DNA of 64,000 bases from Prochlorococcus marinus str. MIT 0912 (GCF_027359595.1 NZ_CP114783.1:372001-436000); one strand, 5' to 3'. Numbered from the stretch's first letter, positions 52,421 through 60,233 are shown. A program made the numbers and translations. The notes: generated by a model not told the origin, from the sequence alone.

Positions 52421-53392
52421 TTAGTTACCAATACGCTTAACCGCAGCACGAGAGTTGGCAAGAATATCACCTTTAAGAGGTACAAATCCAAGAGAGGGAG
52501 CCTTAGCCTGGGCTTTATCACTGAGCAAGTAGTTAAGTGATTCTTGGACGGCTTTAGTATTTCTACCATTACCAGTCTCGTAAGCTAGAATCCATGTAAG
52601 CGTAGCGATTGGATATGCACCCTTAGCTTTTGGGTTAGGATTTTTACCAGCTAAATTTTTATCTAGTTTTATACCATTAAGAGCTTTTGTTCCTGCTTCT
52701 GTTGTTGGTTTTAAAAACTCACCAGATAAATTTTGAAGAGCGGCAGCTTTAATTACACCTCTAATATATGACTGGTTTACATAACCAATTGCTCCGGGAG
52801 TATTACGAATAACTCCAGCAACACCAGCATTACCTTTTCCACCAACGCCAGAAGGCCAAGCGACAGATTTACCTGTACCTAGAGTCCAGGTCTTTGAGAA
52901 AGCTTGCATGGAATTTGTAAAAGCCTTCGTAGTACCTGAACCATCAGAACGATGCGCCCAAGTTAGTTTTCCTTCAGGGCAACCAACCTCATTCCAGTTT
53001 GTAATTTTACCCATAGCAACCCGAACAGCTTGCTCTTGTGTAAGTTTAAGATCGCAATCATAGTTATAACCAAAGGCAATAGTGCCGCCAACCATTGGGA
53101 TTTGAACTAATCCACGAGTAACTTTTGCAATATCAGTTGCTTTCATTGGATCATCAGACGCACCGAAATTAACGGTTTCATCAATGAAAGCTTTACGACC
53201 AGAACCTGAACCAACAGCTTGATAGTTCACACGTGGACCACCTTCTTTAGCTAAGTCAGAGAACCAACGAGTGTAGATCTTAGCGGGGAAAGAAGCTCCT
53301 GCTCCGCTGAGTCGAGCACCCGCAAAGGCACTTCCTCCTGAGCCAAGAATAATTAAAGATGAAAGAACAAGACTCTTCTTAGCAAAGCTCAT
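52421..53392 (-). CDS. pstS: Phosphate ABC transporter substrate-binding protein
   Basis: 323 residues from the ATG at 53392, giving signal peptide MSFAKKSLVLSSLIILGSGG ending SAFA. Upstream ATGs exist at 53425 and 53446, but the two ArsR-type palindromes sit only 3-37 bp before the latter, so the internal start leaves room for a normal promoter. Mature features: GAGASFPAKIYTRWF, GSGSGRKAFIDETVNFGAS (phosphate-binding TGSG loop variant), and RSDGSGTTKAF. Binds phosphate in the periplasm. The pstCAB genes are not in the window. Confidence 0.93.
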   Translation of the reverse strand: MSFAKKSLVLSSLIILGSGGSAFAGARLSGAGASFPAKIYTRWFSDLAKEGGPRVNYQAVGSGSGRKAFIDETVNFGASDDPMKATDIAKVTRGLVQIPMVGGTIAFGYNYDCDLKLTQEQAVRVAMGKITNWNEVGCPEGKLTWAHRSDGSGTTKAFTNSMQAFSKTWTLGTGKSVAWPSGVGGKGNAGVAGVIRNTPGAIGYVNQSYIRGVIKAAALQNLSGEFLKPTTEAGTKALNGIKLDKNLAGKNPNPKAKGAYPIATLTWILAYETGNGRNTKAVQESLNYLLSDKAQAKAPSLGFVPLKGDILANSRAAVKRIGN

Positions 53393-53448
53393 CAAAGGTC
53401 TGCGACGTAAAAGCAATGAAAGCATAGGACGCGAAGGCAATGACATTA

Positions 53449-53464
53449 ATCAATATTAATTGAT
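53449..53464. promoter_or_regulatory. Putative ArsR operator 2 (upstream of pstS)
   Basis: ATCAATATTAATTGAT, a perfect six-base inverted repeat around ATTA, differing from operator 1 (49711-49726) by two bases in the centre only. Fifty-seven bp upstream of the preferred pstS start. Confidence 0.6.
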
Positions 53465-53467
53465 ATA

Positions 53468-53483
53468 ATCAATATAGCTTGAT
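53468..53483. promoter_or_regulatory. Putative ArsR operator 3 (upstream of pstS)
   Basis: ATCAATATAGCTTGAT: ATCAA and TTGAT arms with a six-base centre. Nineteen bp centre-to-centre from operator 2, so two dimers could bind side by side over the pstS promoter. Confidence 0.5.
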
Positions 53484-53617
53484 TCGGGGCCTTGTTGTAA
53501 AACCGATTATGAGTATAAATTTCTGTTTAATTGGGCCAAGCGGTAGATTCACGCATGATTAGAATTGATGCCTGGTTGAAAACCAACCAATAGAACAATC
53601 AAGCATTTAATAAGAAG

Positions 53618-53758
53618 TTGAAAAACAAAGTAAAATATCTTCTAATAATTCTAGTCTTAATAATCGGCACATCTATATCTATTAGGCAATACAAAAACAC
53701 ATATCCAGATCCAAGTGAGAGAAAAGATTTATCTGTTAAAGGAATCTTTCTAGATTAA
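53618..53758 (+). CDS. 46-aa signal-anchored peptide, TTG start
   Basis: TTG at 53618: MKNKVKYLLIILVLIIGTSI, then SIRQYKNTYPDPSERKDLSV, ending GIFLD. Helix plus polar tail. Non-ATG start lowers certainty. Family unknown. Confidence 0.45.
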   Translation: MKNKVKYLLIILVLIIGTSISIRQYKNTYPDPSERKDLSVKGIFLD

Positions 53759-53861
53759 AAATGTTATATTTACAAAAATATAAAACATAGATAAGGTTTA
53801 AGTGTATAAATTTAGACTAAAATAAAAAAAGAGTGAAGGCTTGAAGAAAAGAGGAAACTAA

Positions 53862-54092
53862 ATGAGATGGCCACCGAATGCAGCTTGGACCTCAGCCGTA
53901 AAAAGAGAAGGTTATCGACATTTTGAAGTTAAAAGCTATGGAGGCAAAAAAGATGAACGGTGGGTAGAACTATTTCCAGTTAACAACAACGAAATTCTTA
54001 TAAAAGTTCCATGGTCGGAATTAAAAACATACTCAAAGTGGACCAGTGGTTGGCTTCAGTTACCAAAAGATGAAGATTGCGATGGCAACTAA
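53862..54092 (+). CDS. Tryptophan-rich protein of the TIGR02450 family
   Basis: 76 residues. MRWPPNAAWTSAVKREGYRH, then ERWVELFPVNNNEILIKVPW and SKWTSGWLQLPKDEDC. The repeated tryptophans (W3, W9 and later) and the (S/K)xWTSGWLQLP end identify the TIGR02450 family. Function unknown. Its stop is 28 bp before repeat copy 2. Confidence 0.8.
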   Translation: MRWPPNAAWTSAVKREGYRHFEVKSYGGKKDERWVELFPVNNNEILIKVPWSELKTYSKWTSGWLQLPKDEDCDGN

Positions 54093-54119
54093 TCTTTAGA
54101 GAAAACAAAAAACAGATAT

Positions 54120-54779
54120 TTAAGTAATTATTCCTACACGGCGAACAGTGGTTTGTTCTTATATTTTTTGAACTTCTCAGGACAACCTTCTTTTTATACT
54201 GAGCTTTAGAAGGTTGCTTCTTTGAATAAAAAACGTCAGTGCTCCTCCCCAGAAGCCAACCAATTATCGCCCTTGGTAATTGATTGCCTGACGTACATCA
54301 ATCCTAAATTTTCCTTTTCATCAATGGTTCTGTAGGACCGTACGTCTTAGTTAGGGAAACCGTAAAAAGAATTAAACTCACTTAAATAGACATTTTAAAA
54401 GGGCCCTAGGGGGCCCTTTTCCTTTACCGATTCTTATTGGAAGCTTCTGGATTTGGCAGCCTGGGGCCAAGTGTCTAGTAGAAAGGCTTTTTGACTCCGT
54501 TAGGGCACCTAAACGATGCAGAGGAGTTTCGACTGAATTGACGCACCTATATCATTGATCCTTGTCGCATCAGACGAATAGCCCACTTATTCATTGAGAA
54601 TGTTGGAGCAGGAACCAGAATTCAGTTCGCTTCTCTTAAATACTCAGGTGGAGTGTCGACCATTAATGGTGCCTCTGAGCTCAACAAACGTATCTTTGCT
54701 CTATTCGCACCTCAACGCAATCAGCCTTAATGCCCATTGCATTTCCACTACACCTGGTCAAAAATAGTAAGTTTGGGGT
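54120..54779. repeat. 660-bp direct repeat, copy 2
   Basis: Same orientation and, by eye, the same sequence as 43233-43892 throughout. The two copies enclose 10,227 bp. Perfect identity implies very recent duplication or continuing gene conversion. Recombination between the copies would delete one copy and everything between: PTOX, two hli genes, arsR, the GAPDH-arsJ pair, pstS and the microprotein genes. Confidence 0.9.
54227..54422 (+). ncRNA. Structured element with alternative stems and terminator, copy 2
   Basis: Identical to 43340-43535: same competing CTGACGTAC pairings and the same AAAAGGGCCC/GGGCCCTTTT terminator at 54397-54420. If transcribed, two loci would supply the same RNA. 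Confidence 0.55.
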
Positions 54780-54810
54780 CTAGCTAAGATCTAATCAATA
54801 AATCAAAAAC

Positions 54811-55005
54811 ATGAATCAGACTCCAGAGAAAGAGAAGGGAATGAGCTTTATTAAAAAAGCTGGTAAATGGGCTCCATTAGTTGGAGGAGCATGGATTGTT
54901 CTAAATATTGTTGTTCCATTAGCTCTACTGCGTATTCCAGCAGTCCAAAAATATTTAGTAGTACTGGAAGACAAACTCCCTTTTGATATTCCAGGTATTG
55001 GTTAG
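54811..55005 (+). CDS. Membrane protein, 64 aa
   Basis: MNQTPEKEKGMSFIKKAGKW, helix LVGGAWIVLNIVVPLALLRI, then AVQKYLVVLEDKLPFDIPGI. Thirty-one bp after repeat copy 2. Family unknown. The next plus-strand frame starts one base after its stop region. Confidence 0.6.
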   Translation: MNQTPEKEKGMSFIKKAGKWAPLVGGAWIVLNIVVPLALLRIPAVQKYLVVLEDKLPFDIPGIG

Positions 55006-55182
55006 ATGGCAACAGAGATTATTTGTTTTTTCTTGCTTGGTATTGCAGCACTGCTTCTAAATGCTGGACTCGACGCTCAAGTTCTTCCACTCTTTTGGCT
55101 AATTCTTCCATTAGTAATCAAATTAAGTTTCGACAATATAACCAGAAAGAAAGCTCTCCTCATCAACAAAAAAACGAAATAA
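55006..55182 (+). CDS. 58-aa hydrophobic frame, overlapping an antisense coiled-coil frame
   Basis: ATG at 55006 directly after the preceding stop: MATEIICFFLLGIAALLLNA, GLDAQVLPLFWLILPLVIKL, then KKALLINKKTK. On the opposite strand 55019-55111 encodes a 30-residue heptad coiled coil, MEELAKRVEELERRVQHLEA. A heptad read antisense gives hydrophobic codons, so only one is probably real; gene order favours this one, heptad quality the other. Confidence 0.4.
   Translation: MATEIICFFLLGIAALLLNAGLDAQVLPLFWLILPLVIKLSFDNITRKKALLINKKTK
55019..55111 (-). CDS. 30-aa coiled-coil peptide (antisense alternative)
   Basis: MEELAKRVEELERRVQHLEA, VLQYQARKNK. Clean heptad with L/V at a and d positions, as in SlyX-like or small scaffolding peptides. 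Fully inside the plus-strand frame 55006-55182. Confidence 0.4.
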   Translation of the reverse strand: MEELAKRVEELERRVQHLEAVLQYQARKNK

Positions 55183-55215
55183 GGGCTAAGGTCGTGAAAA
55201 ATTAGCCGAAAAGCT

Positions 55216-55350
55216 TTGAACGAGTTACAAGCATTGACGCTATCAGGAGCATTAGCTGTATTTGCTATTACATGGCTATTTTTTGGTTTTGGGGATGATG
55301 ATGATGATGGAGGCGGGATGATGAGACCTGTTAGACAAAATGCTGATTAA
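55216..55350 (+). CDS. 44-aa single-helix protein with Asp5-Gly3 tail
   Basis: TTG start: MNELQALTLSGALAVFAITW, helix to LFFGFG, then DDDDDGGGMMRPVRQNAD. Third member of the acidic-cluster/GG/MM-tail group. Non-ATG start. Function unknown. Confidence 0.55.
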   Translation: MNELQALTLSGALAVFAITWLFFGFGDDDDDGGGMMRPVRQNAD

Positions 55351-55478
55351 AATCAGTTGCCAATAAGAAAGAAAAAAGCCTCAATCTAATTAGGACAATT
55401 CAAGAGGTATTTTTACAACTCCTAAAGCTAAACAAGCTTCTAATCAAGCATTAGCCTAAGTAATGAGAGCATGGTTAT

Positions 55479-55724
55479 ATGAAAAATTTTCTAATCAAAT
55501 TAGTTTTATTCGTATTCATTGTTTTCTCTGGATTGAATAGTGCTGAAGCTGTATTACAAGGCTGGGTACCACCAGAAGATTATGGAGAGGGTGACTCATA
55601 TGAAATGGGAATGGAATCCGATGAAGACGCTGTAGGAATGGATTCTCAAAGTGAAGAGTTAAGTATGGAGGATATTTTTGGGGATGAACAAGTTTTTCCT
55701 TTTCCACCTGGTCTAGGCAATTAA
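55479..55724 (+). CDS. Secreted acidic protein of the FPF-tail family, 81 aa
   Basis: Signal peptide MKNFLIKLVLFVFIVFSGLN to AEA, then WVPPEDYGEGDSYEMGMESD, ending IFGDEQVFPFPPGLGN. Same architecture and FPF tail as 46939-47199. Acidic, exported. The opposite frame is a shadow. Function unknown. Confidence 0.7.
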   Translation: MKNFLIKLVLFVFIVFSGLNSAEAVLQGWVPPEDYGEGDSYEMGMESDEDAVGMDSQSEELSMEDIFGDEQVFPFPPGLGN

Positions 55725-55794
55725 TCAAAACGCAAACATTCGCTTTAGTAAGGTAGTTACAGATAACTATCTAACTATTAAGTTTGTTGAACTA

Positions 55795-56205
55795 ATGGCA
55801 GCAATAAAAAAAGATTCAGAGCCTCTAGACAACTTATCCAGTCAAGAGATAGAGGATATTGTCAGATCAAACGAAATCTTGGATCAAGAGAATGAAAGAC
55901 TAATCAAAGAAGAAGAAATAGAGGCACAAAGATTCTCAAAGACAAAATCTACAAAAAGATTGCTTAGACGATTAAGAAGATCTCCACTTGAAGTGATAAA
56001 TCGATCACTCTTTTTTGTATTCATTGGTAGTTTTATCTTTTCCTTTGTCTCTGTTTACTCAATCAATAGATTGTGGTTTATCTTTTATGTCATCAGTGCC
56101 TTCTCCTGTGTTTTATACACTCCAAATAGACAAGCCCTCAAGGAACTAATTGCAGCATGGCCAAATATCGAAGATCTTTTAAAAAAAAGAAGTCTATGGA
56201 AATAA
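55795..56205 (+). CDS. Membrane protein, 136 aa
   Basis: Acidic helical N-terminus (MAAIKKDSEPLDNLSSQEIE), basic patch KSTKRLLRRLRRSPLEVINR, two helices (LFFVFIGSFIFSFVSVYSIN and LWFIFYVISAFSCVLYT), soluble end ALKELIAAWPNIEDLLKKR. No family recognised. Confidence 0.6.
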   Translation: MAAIKKDSEPLDNLSSQEIEDIVRSNEILDQENERLIKEEEIEAQRFSKTKSTKRLLRRLRRSPLEVINRSLFFVFIGSFIFSFVSVYSINRLWFIFYVISAFSCVLYTPNRQALKELIAAWPNIEDLLKKRSLWK

Positions 56206-56292
56206 TTTATTTAGACTTATAGACCATTGACGTGAAAATTATTTACTGAGGTAAGTCTCAACTATTCTAAATTCATAATTGATTAAAAGGTA

Positions 56293-56634
56293 ATGGATAA
56301 AAAAGGAGCCAAAGGGTACTGGATCTCAACAGCAAAAATTATTAATCAAGAATTATTTGATGAATATGTCGAAAAAGTTGGACCATGGCTCAGAGAGAAT
56401 GGTGGGGAGGTATTTGCGAAAGATACAGACCCAAGAGGAAAAGAAAAAACCGAAGATTCAAACCTTGCAGTCATTACTGAATTTCCATCTATGCGAATAG
56501 CAGTAGATGCTTATGAATCCAGTGAATATCAAGAGTTATCTAAATTACGTAAAGCAGCCACCGTAAATGCAACGTTCACAATTATGGAAGGAATGGACGA
56601 GGCGACAAAACTTAGAAGAGCAATGGGAATGTAG
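56293..56634 (+). CDS. DUF1330 domain protein
   Basis: 113 residues. KGAKGYWISTAKIINQELFD, LRENGGEVFAKDTDPRGKEK, LAVITEFPSMRIAVDAYESS: the DUF1330 dimeric alpha-beta fold, related to the copy at 13590-13880 but with a longer C-terminus. Enzymatic role unproven. Confidence 0.85.
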   Translation: MDKKGAKGYWISTAKIINQELFDEYVEKVGPWLRENGGEVFAKDTDPRGKEKTEDSNLAVITEFPSMRIAVDAYESSEYQELSKLRKAATVNATFTIMEGMDEATKLRRAMGM

Positions 56635-56727
56635 ACAATCGCATCTCACTATTCACCGTTTATATTTAAGGAATTAATGAATTGATCTAACTATTAATAG
56701 CATTAAAACTTTAGGAGGTATCTTCTG

Positions 56728-57576
56728 ATGAATAATCAAAATAGAAGTGACGATCTAGAGCTAGTCAGCAAAAATCTAGAATTAATTATTAGTTCCAGCA
56801 ACTACCAATTAGCCCACGAAGATAGAGAGTTACTCAATAGTGATGAAATGAGGGGAGTGCGAATGCTTCTAGAAATTAATAAACCAGAAAAAATCCTAGA
56901 AGAACATAATATTTTATCAACAATCATCGTCTTTGGAGGTGCAAATTTATCTGATAAAAGCTCTATAGAGAACAGAATTGAACTAGCGAAGAACTCTCTC
57001 ACCAAAGATCCGAGCTCATCTGATTTACAGAGAGAAATAACACGTCTAAAGAATTTACAATCGATATCTCATTACTACGATTCGGCCAGAGAATTCGCAA
57101 AGATTGTCTCCAGACAAAACCAAAAAGAACACTGCAATTCACATGTAATTGTCACTGGTGGTGGTCCTGGGATCATGGAAGCTGCGAATCGAGGTGCTTT
57201 TGATGCCGACTGTAAATCCATAGGATTAAATATAAGTCTCCCAAACGAACAACATCCCAATTCATATATTACGCCTGGGCTTTGCTTTAAATTTAATTAT
57301 TTTGCCTTACGAAAATTTCATTTTGTAATGAGATCAGTTGCAGCAGTTTTTTTCCCAGGAGGATTTGGAACATTTGATGAACTCTTCGAATTACTTACTC
57401 TTCGTCAAACAGGAATGAAAAATCAGATTCCAATAATTCTTTTTGGTCGAGATTATTGGTCGAAAGTGATCAACTTTCAATTTCTTTCAGATCACGGACT
57501 TATCTCAGATGAGCACATGAATATCTTTCAATACGCCGATAGTGCTTCAGAAGCATGGGACATTATCAAACAATAG
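56728..57576 (+). CDS. LOG-family (TIGR00730-type) protein
   Basis: 282 residues. A strong Shine-Dalgarno AGGAGGT (56713-56719) sits 8 bp before the ATG. IIVFGGANLSDKSSIENRIE, HVIVTGGGPGIMEAANRGAF, SIGLNISLPNEQHPNSYITP, and VAAVFFPGGFGTFDELFELL are the GGGxxGxME and PGGxGTxxE motifs of LOG phosphoribohydrolases and lysine-decarboxylase-like proteins. It may release bases from nucleotide 5'-monophosphates. Its C-terminus is near the next gene (15 bp). Confidence 0.9.
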   Translation: MNNQNRSDDLELVSKNLELIISSSNYQLAHEDRELLNSDEMRGVRMLLEINKPEKILEEHNILSTIIVFGGANLSDKSSIENRIELAKNSLTKDPSSSDLQREITRLKNLQSISHYYDSAREFAKIVSRQNQKEHCNSHVIVTGGGPGIMEAANRGAFDADCKSIGLNISLPNEQHPNSYITPGLCFKFNYFALRKFHFVMRSVAAVFFPGGFGTFDELFELLTLRQTGMKNQIPIILFGRDYWSKVINFQFLSDHGLISDEHMNIFQYADSASEAWDIIKQ

Positions 57577-57591
57577 ACGTATCATCTGATA

Positions 57592-57873
57592 ATGGATTGG
57601 AAAACATCACTAGATTGGTATTGTTCAGGCAACATTCTCGAGAAAGAGGATCTTGAGCTTTTAGAAAAACATTATCAACAGGTAATCAATGAAATAGATA
57701 CGAATCTCTCCCTTGAACTAGCTCCAAAACATATTTGTAATCAAACCAATATTCCAGAGGGAAGTTCTTGGTTTACAGCAGTAGCAGTTGTACTTGATCG
57801 ATTAAATCCTGTTAAGACTGGCAAGCCAAGAAGTTTAATCGTTGATCAATTAAGAAGAAAGCAAAGCAGTTAA
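57592..57873 (+). CDS. Hypothetical protein, 93 aa
   Basis: MDWKTSLDWYCSGNILEKED, LAPKHICNQTNIPEGSSWFT, VVLDRLNPVKTGKPRSLIVD. Soluble, follows the LOG gene by 15 bp and may be its partner. The IPEGSSWFTAVAVVLDRLNP segment is comparable in layout to 60935-61231. Its 3' end overlaps the convergent MAPEG gene by 24 bp. Confidence 0.6.
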   Translation: MDWKTSLDWYCSGNILEKEDLELLEKHYQQVINEIDTNLSLELAPKHICNQTNIPEGSSWFTAVAVVLDRLNPVKTGKPRSLIVDQLRRKQSS

Positions 57874-58260
57874 GCCCTCTTTATACAAAAGAGTTGAACA
57901 TAAAAGCCCCGATGCCCAACAAAGTCCTCTAGCAAGAGGAATATCACCAACATAAGCACCAATATAAATAAACCTCACGAATGGGTGAACCCACGCAGCT
58001 ATCACTGCTACAGGAGAGACAACACCGGCAATCAGACATAGTAAACACGCAGGAGCGTGAAGAGTTATGCTCTCCCAGCAATTTTGATGACACCAAACAG
58101 CTCTTTTGCCAAAATCGGGGAGCTCATCAAATAAAGCTCTTGGAGCACTCATATTCTCGGCCGAATATCCAGCTTTAACTCGGCCATAAGTTAGTGGCCC
58201 AATTGACAGCAAAACAACAACGGCAGACAGGCAAAGGCTCCAAGCAAAAGCTATTTCCAT
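57850..58260 (-). CDS. MAPEG-family membrane protein
   Basis: 136 residues, four membrane helices. FGKRAVWCHQNCWESITLHA matches the RAxxxHxNxxE signature of MAPEG proteins (microsomal glutathione transferase/eicosanoid relatives); VHPFVRFIYIGAYVGDI is the second conserved block. Glutathione- or thiol-linked membrane chemistry is the family role; substrate unknown. Confidence 0.85.
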   Translation of the reverse strand: MEIAFAWSLCLSAVVVLLSIGPLTYGRVKAGYSAENMSAPRALFDELPDFGKRAVWCHQNCWESITLHAPACLLCLIAGVVSPVAVIAAWVHPFVRFIYIGAYVGDIPLARGLCWASGLLCSTLLYKEGLTALLSS

Positions 58261-58469
58261 GGAATAAAAAATGATATTTCGAGCTTAAGTGAGGCAGAGT
58301 CAAAATGAGGATCAAAGGTTGGGTTTAAATCGATATGCCTAAAGTTAATACAAACAAAAATTTTCAAAGAGAAGATAAAAACACAATATTTAGCTCATAA
58401 ACTTGTTATCCTCTGGGAGTCATAAGAGTTCTGCTCGACTAAATTACCAATTATTAAAGCGATCCAACC

Positions 58470-58634
58470 ATGGACTGGGATTCTGCAAAACAACATTGCA
58501 AAGAGCGAAAATGGCAATGGTCATTGGAATTAATCAATCAGGCTCAAAAGGAGATGGAAGATTTAGAAACGAAACTAAAAAAATGTGAGGATCAACAGAA
58601 AGCGAATCGTTTATATAACGCCTGTAATTACTAA
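58470..58634 (+). CDS. 54-aa helical protein
   Basis: MDWDSAKQHCKERKWQWSLE, LINQAQKEMEDLETKLKKCE and DQQKANRLYNACNY. Coiled-coil tendency, three cysteines. Its TAA overlaps the ATG of the next gene (TAATG), so the two are translationally coupled. Confidence 0.6.
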   Translation: MDWDSAKQHCKERKWQWSLELINQAQKEMEDLETKLKKCEDQQKANRLYNACNY

Positions 58635-58840
58635 TGGAAGAAATGAGCGCAACAATAGTTCCATTGGGTTCACTTGCACTTCTATTTGCTGTGATTTCAA
58701 TCCTTGTCTTCCTTAGGAAAGCAAGTATCGCAAGACAAGCTGATGAGTCTATAAAAAATAGAATGGAAGCAAAAAGAAATGAAAAGACCGAATCTCTTGA
58801 AGAACAAAAAAAACGCTTAGAAATGTTACTTAGAAAATAA
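58634..58840 (+). CDS. 68-aa membrane protein with coiled-coil tail
   Basis: MEEMSATIVPLGSLALLFAV, ISILVFLRKASIARQADESI, then a coiled-coil tail KTESLEEQKKRLEMLLRK. Coupled to the preceding 54-residue helical gene; the two coiled coils may pair. Family unknown. Confidence 0.6.
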   Translation: MEEMSATIVPLGSLALLFAVISILVFLRKASIARQADESIKNRMEAKRNEKTESLEEQKKRLEMLLRK

Positions 58841-58852
58841 AAAGATACTTAC

Positions 58853-59113
58853 TTACAAATTTTCGTCGCTTATTTTGCCAATTCTTTTGATCGGATTAGA
58901 CCCATCTCTGTGATTTGCTGGATCAAATGGAAAATTTGTATCTGGTCCTAAAAGATCATCAATACTTTTTGAATCCATTGAACTTTGATCATTTTCAATA
59001 TCAACATCCATTGTTATTAACAACGGCTGTGCTTCAACTGACTGGAAGCAAACACTAATTACTAAAAATATGGAAAGTAATAATCCAAACCAAGTTTTCA
59101 TAACACTTTTCAT
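58853..59113 (-). CDS. Secreted acidic protein of the FPF-tail family, 86 aa
   Basis: Signal peptide MKSVMKTWFGLLLSIFLVIS to SVEA, then LLITMDVDIENDQSSMDSKS, LLGPDTNFPFDPANHRDGSN. Shares signal, acidic spacer and FPF element with 46939-47199 and 55479-55724, but continues about 20 residues past it. An internal ATG (residue 5) is an alternative start. Confidence 0.65.
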   Translation of the reverse strand: MKSVMKTWFGLLLSIFLVISVCFQSVEAQPLLITMDVDIENDQSSMDSKSIDDLLGPDTNFPFDPANHRDGSNPIKRIGKISDENL

Positions 59114-59175
59114 TGAGAAGTAAAAGATTAACTATTTGCTCAAGAAAAGTATATTTCCTTATGTCCTATCAACTA

Positions 59176-59337
59176 CTAGTCATCAAAAATAAGACATGCA
59201 GGTGAGGAAGGATTTAAAGCACACTCTCTCTCCCAGTATGAAGCGATCGCTGTCATTCCTCTTTTGACTAACTCGTGCTTTCTACCTATGTCACCCATAT
59301 TCTCTCTGGGGACGCTAAATGAAGTTTGAAGTTTCAT
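59176..59337 (-). CDS. 53-aa small conserved-looking protein
   Basis: Preferred start at 59337: MKLQTSFSVPRENMGDIGRK, HELVKRGMTAIASYWERECA, LNPSSPACLIFDD. Two cysteines near a SSPAC end. The longer frame from 59406 adds residues without pattern. Looks like a known picocyanobacterial hypothetical family; function unknown. Confidence 0.55.
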   Translation of the reverse strand: MKLQTSFSVPRENMGDIGRKHELVKRGMTAIASYWERECALNPSSPACLIFDD

Positions 59338-59530
59338 AGATTTCCTCTTCAATTGATTTCGGTATAAACCATCAAGAAGGTCTATGGCAAGTGAATTTAT
59401 CCTCATCTTTCTCTTAAATCATTTTTGACTCATCAATTAAAATATCTTTAATCTGGGAAAATCAATTTTTGACATCTAGTGAGCTGCTTAAAAAAGCAAA
59501 ATCAACCCAAGCAATTAAGGGTTATGACAA

Positions 59531-59665
59531 GTGACTTCAACAATAATTTCAATAATGACATTAGGCATCGCCATTACAGGGATTTCAGTTTGGTGGGTCA
59601 GAACAACCATTAAAGAAGGTAACAAGGCACTTGAAGAAAGCCAAAAAGAGAATCCAGACAATTAA
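59531..59665 (+). CDS. 44-aa single-helix microprotein, GTG start
   Basis: GTG at 59531: MTSTIISIMTLGIAITGISV, WWVRTTIKEGNKALEESQKE. One helix, charged tail. An in-frame ATG at residue 9 is an alternative. Family unknown. Confidence 0.45.
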   Translation: MTSTIISIMTLGIAITGISVWWVRTTIKEGNKALEESQKENPDN

Positions 59666-59723
59666 CACTTTCATCGACTTAGGTACAAAGCAATGCTTTG
59701 AGAAAAATCATTTGAACATTTAG

Positions 59724-59759
59724 TAAAAAAAGCACCTCAACTTAAATAGTAGAGGTGCT
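59724..59759 (-). terminator. Terminator of the 59790-60056 gene
   Basis: AGCACCTC (59731-59738) pairs with GAGGTGCT (59752-59759); on the minus strand a run of seven T residues (59724-59730) follows. Confidence 0.85.
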
Positions 59760-59789
59760 AAGAAACACATTCTTCAGACCAACTAACAG

Positions 59790-60056
59790 TTACTTCTTAT
59801 TAAGGGCAGCCTTAACCTTTGAGGAAGACAAAGTCTTAAGTTCCTCTTTTATCTCATTTTGACGTTCATCAAGAACTTTAATACGAGCTTGATAGCACTC
59901 TTCTAGTCTTTTTCTAGAGTCCTCGATGTTGTCGAGTTCCTCTTGACGTTGATTACGTTTAAGCTCTTCAAGCTGGCTATCAGAAACCACATAAACAGTT
60001 CTGGTAGGTGCAATTAAAGCATGAGAGAAAAAAGTGTCGAAGATTGAAGTGTACAT
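59790..60056 (-). CDS. Coiled-coil hypothetical protein, 88 aa
   Basis: From the ATG at 60056: MYTSIFDTFFSHALIAPTRT, VYVVSDSQLEELKRNQRQEE, then a long charged coiled coil ending LSSSKVKAALNKK. The upstream ATG at 60077 is possible. Ends at a strong terminator. Function unknown. Confidence 0.6.
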   Translation of the reverse strand: MYTSIFDTFFSHALIAPTRTVYVVSDSQLEELKRNQRQEELDNIEDSRKRLEECYQARIKVLDERQNEIKEELKTLSSSKVKAALNKK

Positions 60057-60233
60057 AACTTTTCTTTCGGAGTACACAACTACTCTGTCCTAAATTAATT
60101 TCTTGAGGGATGAGGCATACCGTAGCAATAGATTCGGTAAATACATCTCACTTCGGTTACTACAACACAAAAGTTAGGCATACCGACCTCTAAACTTTTT
60201 CACAATACATCTCTTGAAAGAGACAACAAAATA

